Origin: an uncultured Granulosicoccus sp.
Lineage (GTDB): Bacteria; Pseudomonadota; Gammaproteobacteria; Granulosicoccales; Granulosicoccaceae
NCBI GenBank assembly: GCA_938016235.1
Contig: CALLPU010000179.1
Coordinates: 1-7,196 of the forward strand
Length of the DNA: 7,196 nucleotides
Reading direction: 5' to 3'
Below, in pieces: positions 6,876 through 7,196 of this stretch. Each line of letters begins with the position of its first letter. Position 1 is the first letter of the stretch. The position numbers and the translations under genes are program-made. The notes beneath the pieces are model-generated. The model saw nothing but the letters and a program-made list of their open reading frames with translations. It did no database searches and had not been told where the DNA came from.

Positions 6876-7196
6876 GCGGCGGCTCCTGGAAGCTGCAATG
6901 TCGATGGGTAAGGCAAGCTGACGATCACGATGGCTCCTCGTTCCGGACGATTCTCGGCCCGTATTCTGCCATTGTGCTCCTCCACGATCTTTTTGACGAT
7001 AGCCAGTCCCAAACCCGTCCCTTTGGGCTTGGATGTCACATACGGCTCGAACAGCCGATCCATCAAGTCTATCGGGAAACCGGGACCATCGTCTGTGGCA
7101 TCGATTTCGAGCACATTTTGCAAGGTGCCGGGGCGATACCGCGTGCTCAGATGCACGCGCTTGATCGCCTGACTGTGCTGAGCTTCCAGCGAATTC
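6872..7196 (-). CDS. ntrY: NtrY-like sensor histidine kinase, C-terminal ATPase fragment
   Basis: Partial gene: only the last 107 or so codons lie in the window, and the frame is open through the right edge, so any apparent start here (for example GTG at 7156) is internal. The fragment is the HATPase_c part of a histidine kinase. It opens in the N box (NSLEA), then shows the G1 box DDGPGFP, the F-box segment LFEPYVTSKPKG and the G2 box GTGLGLAIVKKIVEEHNG, all with intact ATP-binding glycines. The F-box wording and the partner regulator identify the NtrY/NtrB group. Membrane, HAMP, PAS and dimerisation/phosphoacceptor-histidine regions lie beyond the edge, so the sensed signal is unknown. Its stop overlaps the regulator start by four bases (ATGA), typical of a coupled cognate pair. 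The symbol rests on gene order as much as on this fragment. Confidence 0.88.
   Translation of the reverse strand, partial: NSLEAQHSQAIKRVHLSTRYRPGTLQNVLEIDATDDGPGFPIDLMDRLFEPYVTSKPKGTGLGLAIVKKIVEEHNGRIRAENRPERGAIVIVSLPYPSTLQLPGAAA
6883..6888 (-). promoter_or_regulatory. Ribosome binding site for the ntrX-like gene
   Basis: Reads CAGGAG on the minus strand, seven bases before ATG 6875 and inside the end of the kinase gene. It confirms the start chosen and suggests that the regulator is translated efficiently in its own right as well as through the ATGA overlap. Confidence 0.75.

Noticed and set aside
7154..7156. GTG as a start for a short 94-residue ATPase protein
   Set aside because: The frame stays open to the window edge and upstream codons encode the N box (NSLEA) of a histidine kinase, so this codon is internal valine.

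Overview
The window looks like a piece of a gammaproteobacterial chromosome with moderately high GC. The main evidence is gene order: an NtrY-type histidine kinase, an NtrX-type regulator, trkA and trkH in a row is a known gammaproteobacterial arrangement, often next to fmt and rsmB, which would lie beyond the right edge here. No species can be named from the sequence alone. All eight genes lie on the minus strand, so transcription runs from high to low coordinates. They are packed tightly (two 4-base ATGA overlaps, other gaps of 6 to 51 bases), with no visible terminator between them, so the whole window may be one transcription unit or a few overlapping ones. About 97% of the window is coding, and no gene-free stretch exceeds 51 bases. 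I saw no RNA genes, mobile elements, CRISPR arrays or dispersed repeats.

Right part (5499-7196): the ATP-binding end of an NtrY-like sensor kinase, cut by the window edge, followed with a 4-base overlap by an NtrX-like response regulator. The regulator keeps a normal phosphoacceptor domain and a Fis-type DNA-binding domain. Its central sigma-54 AAA+ domain is eroded at nearly every catalytic site: Walker A lysine, Walker B aspartate, the GAFTGA loop, sensor I, one arginine finger and the sensor II arginine. This is the most notable observation in the window.

Middle part (2599-5458): trkA and trkH, the cytoplasmic nucleotide-binding gating subunit and the membrane subunit of a Trk potassium uptake system. 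Both look intact and of normal length. Together with the two-component genes they suggest that potassium uptake is co-transcribed with, and perhaps controlled by, the upstream sensor/regulator pair (inference).

Left part (1-2547): a small class I SAM-dependent methyltransferase, a two-repeat TPR protein, and two consecutive glycosyltransferase-like genes, the second cut by the left edge. The two glycosyltransferase genes share a reading frame and are separated by one TGA and two further codons. The TPR and first glycosyltransferase genes overlap by ATGA, so TPR-GT-GT appears to be a translationally coupled module, probably for a cell-surface glycan. Its substrate cannot be read from the sequence.
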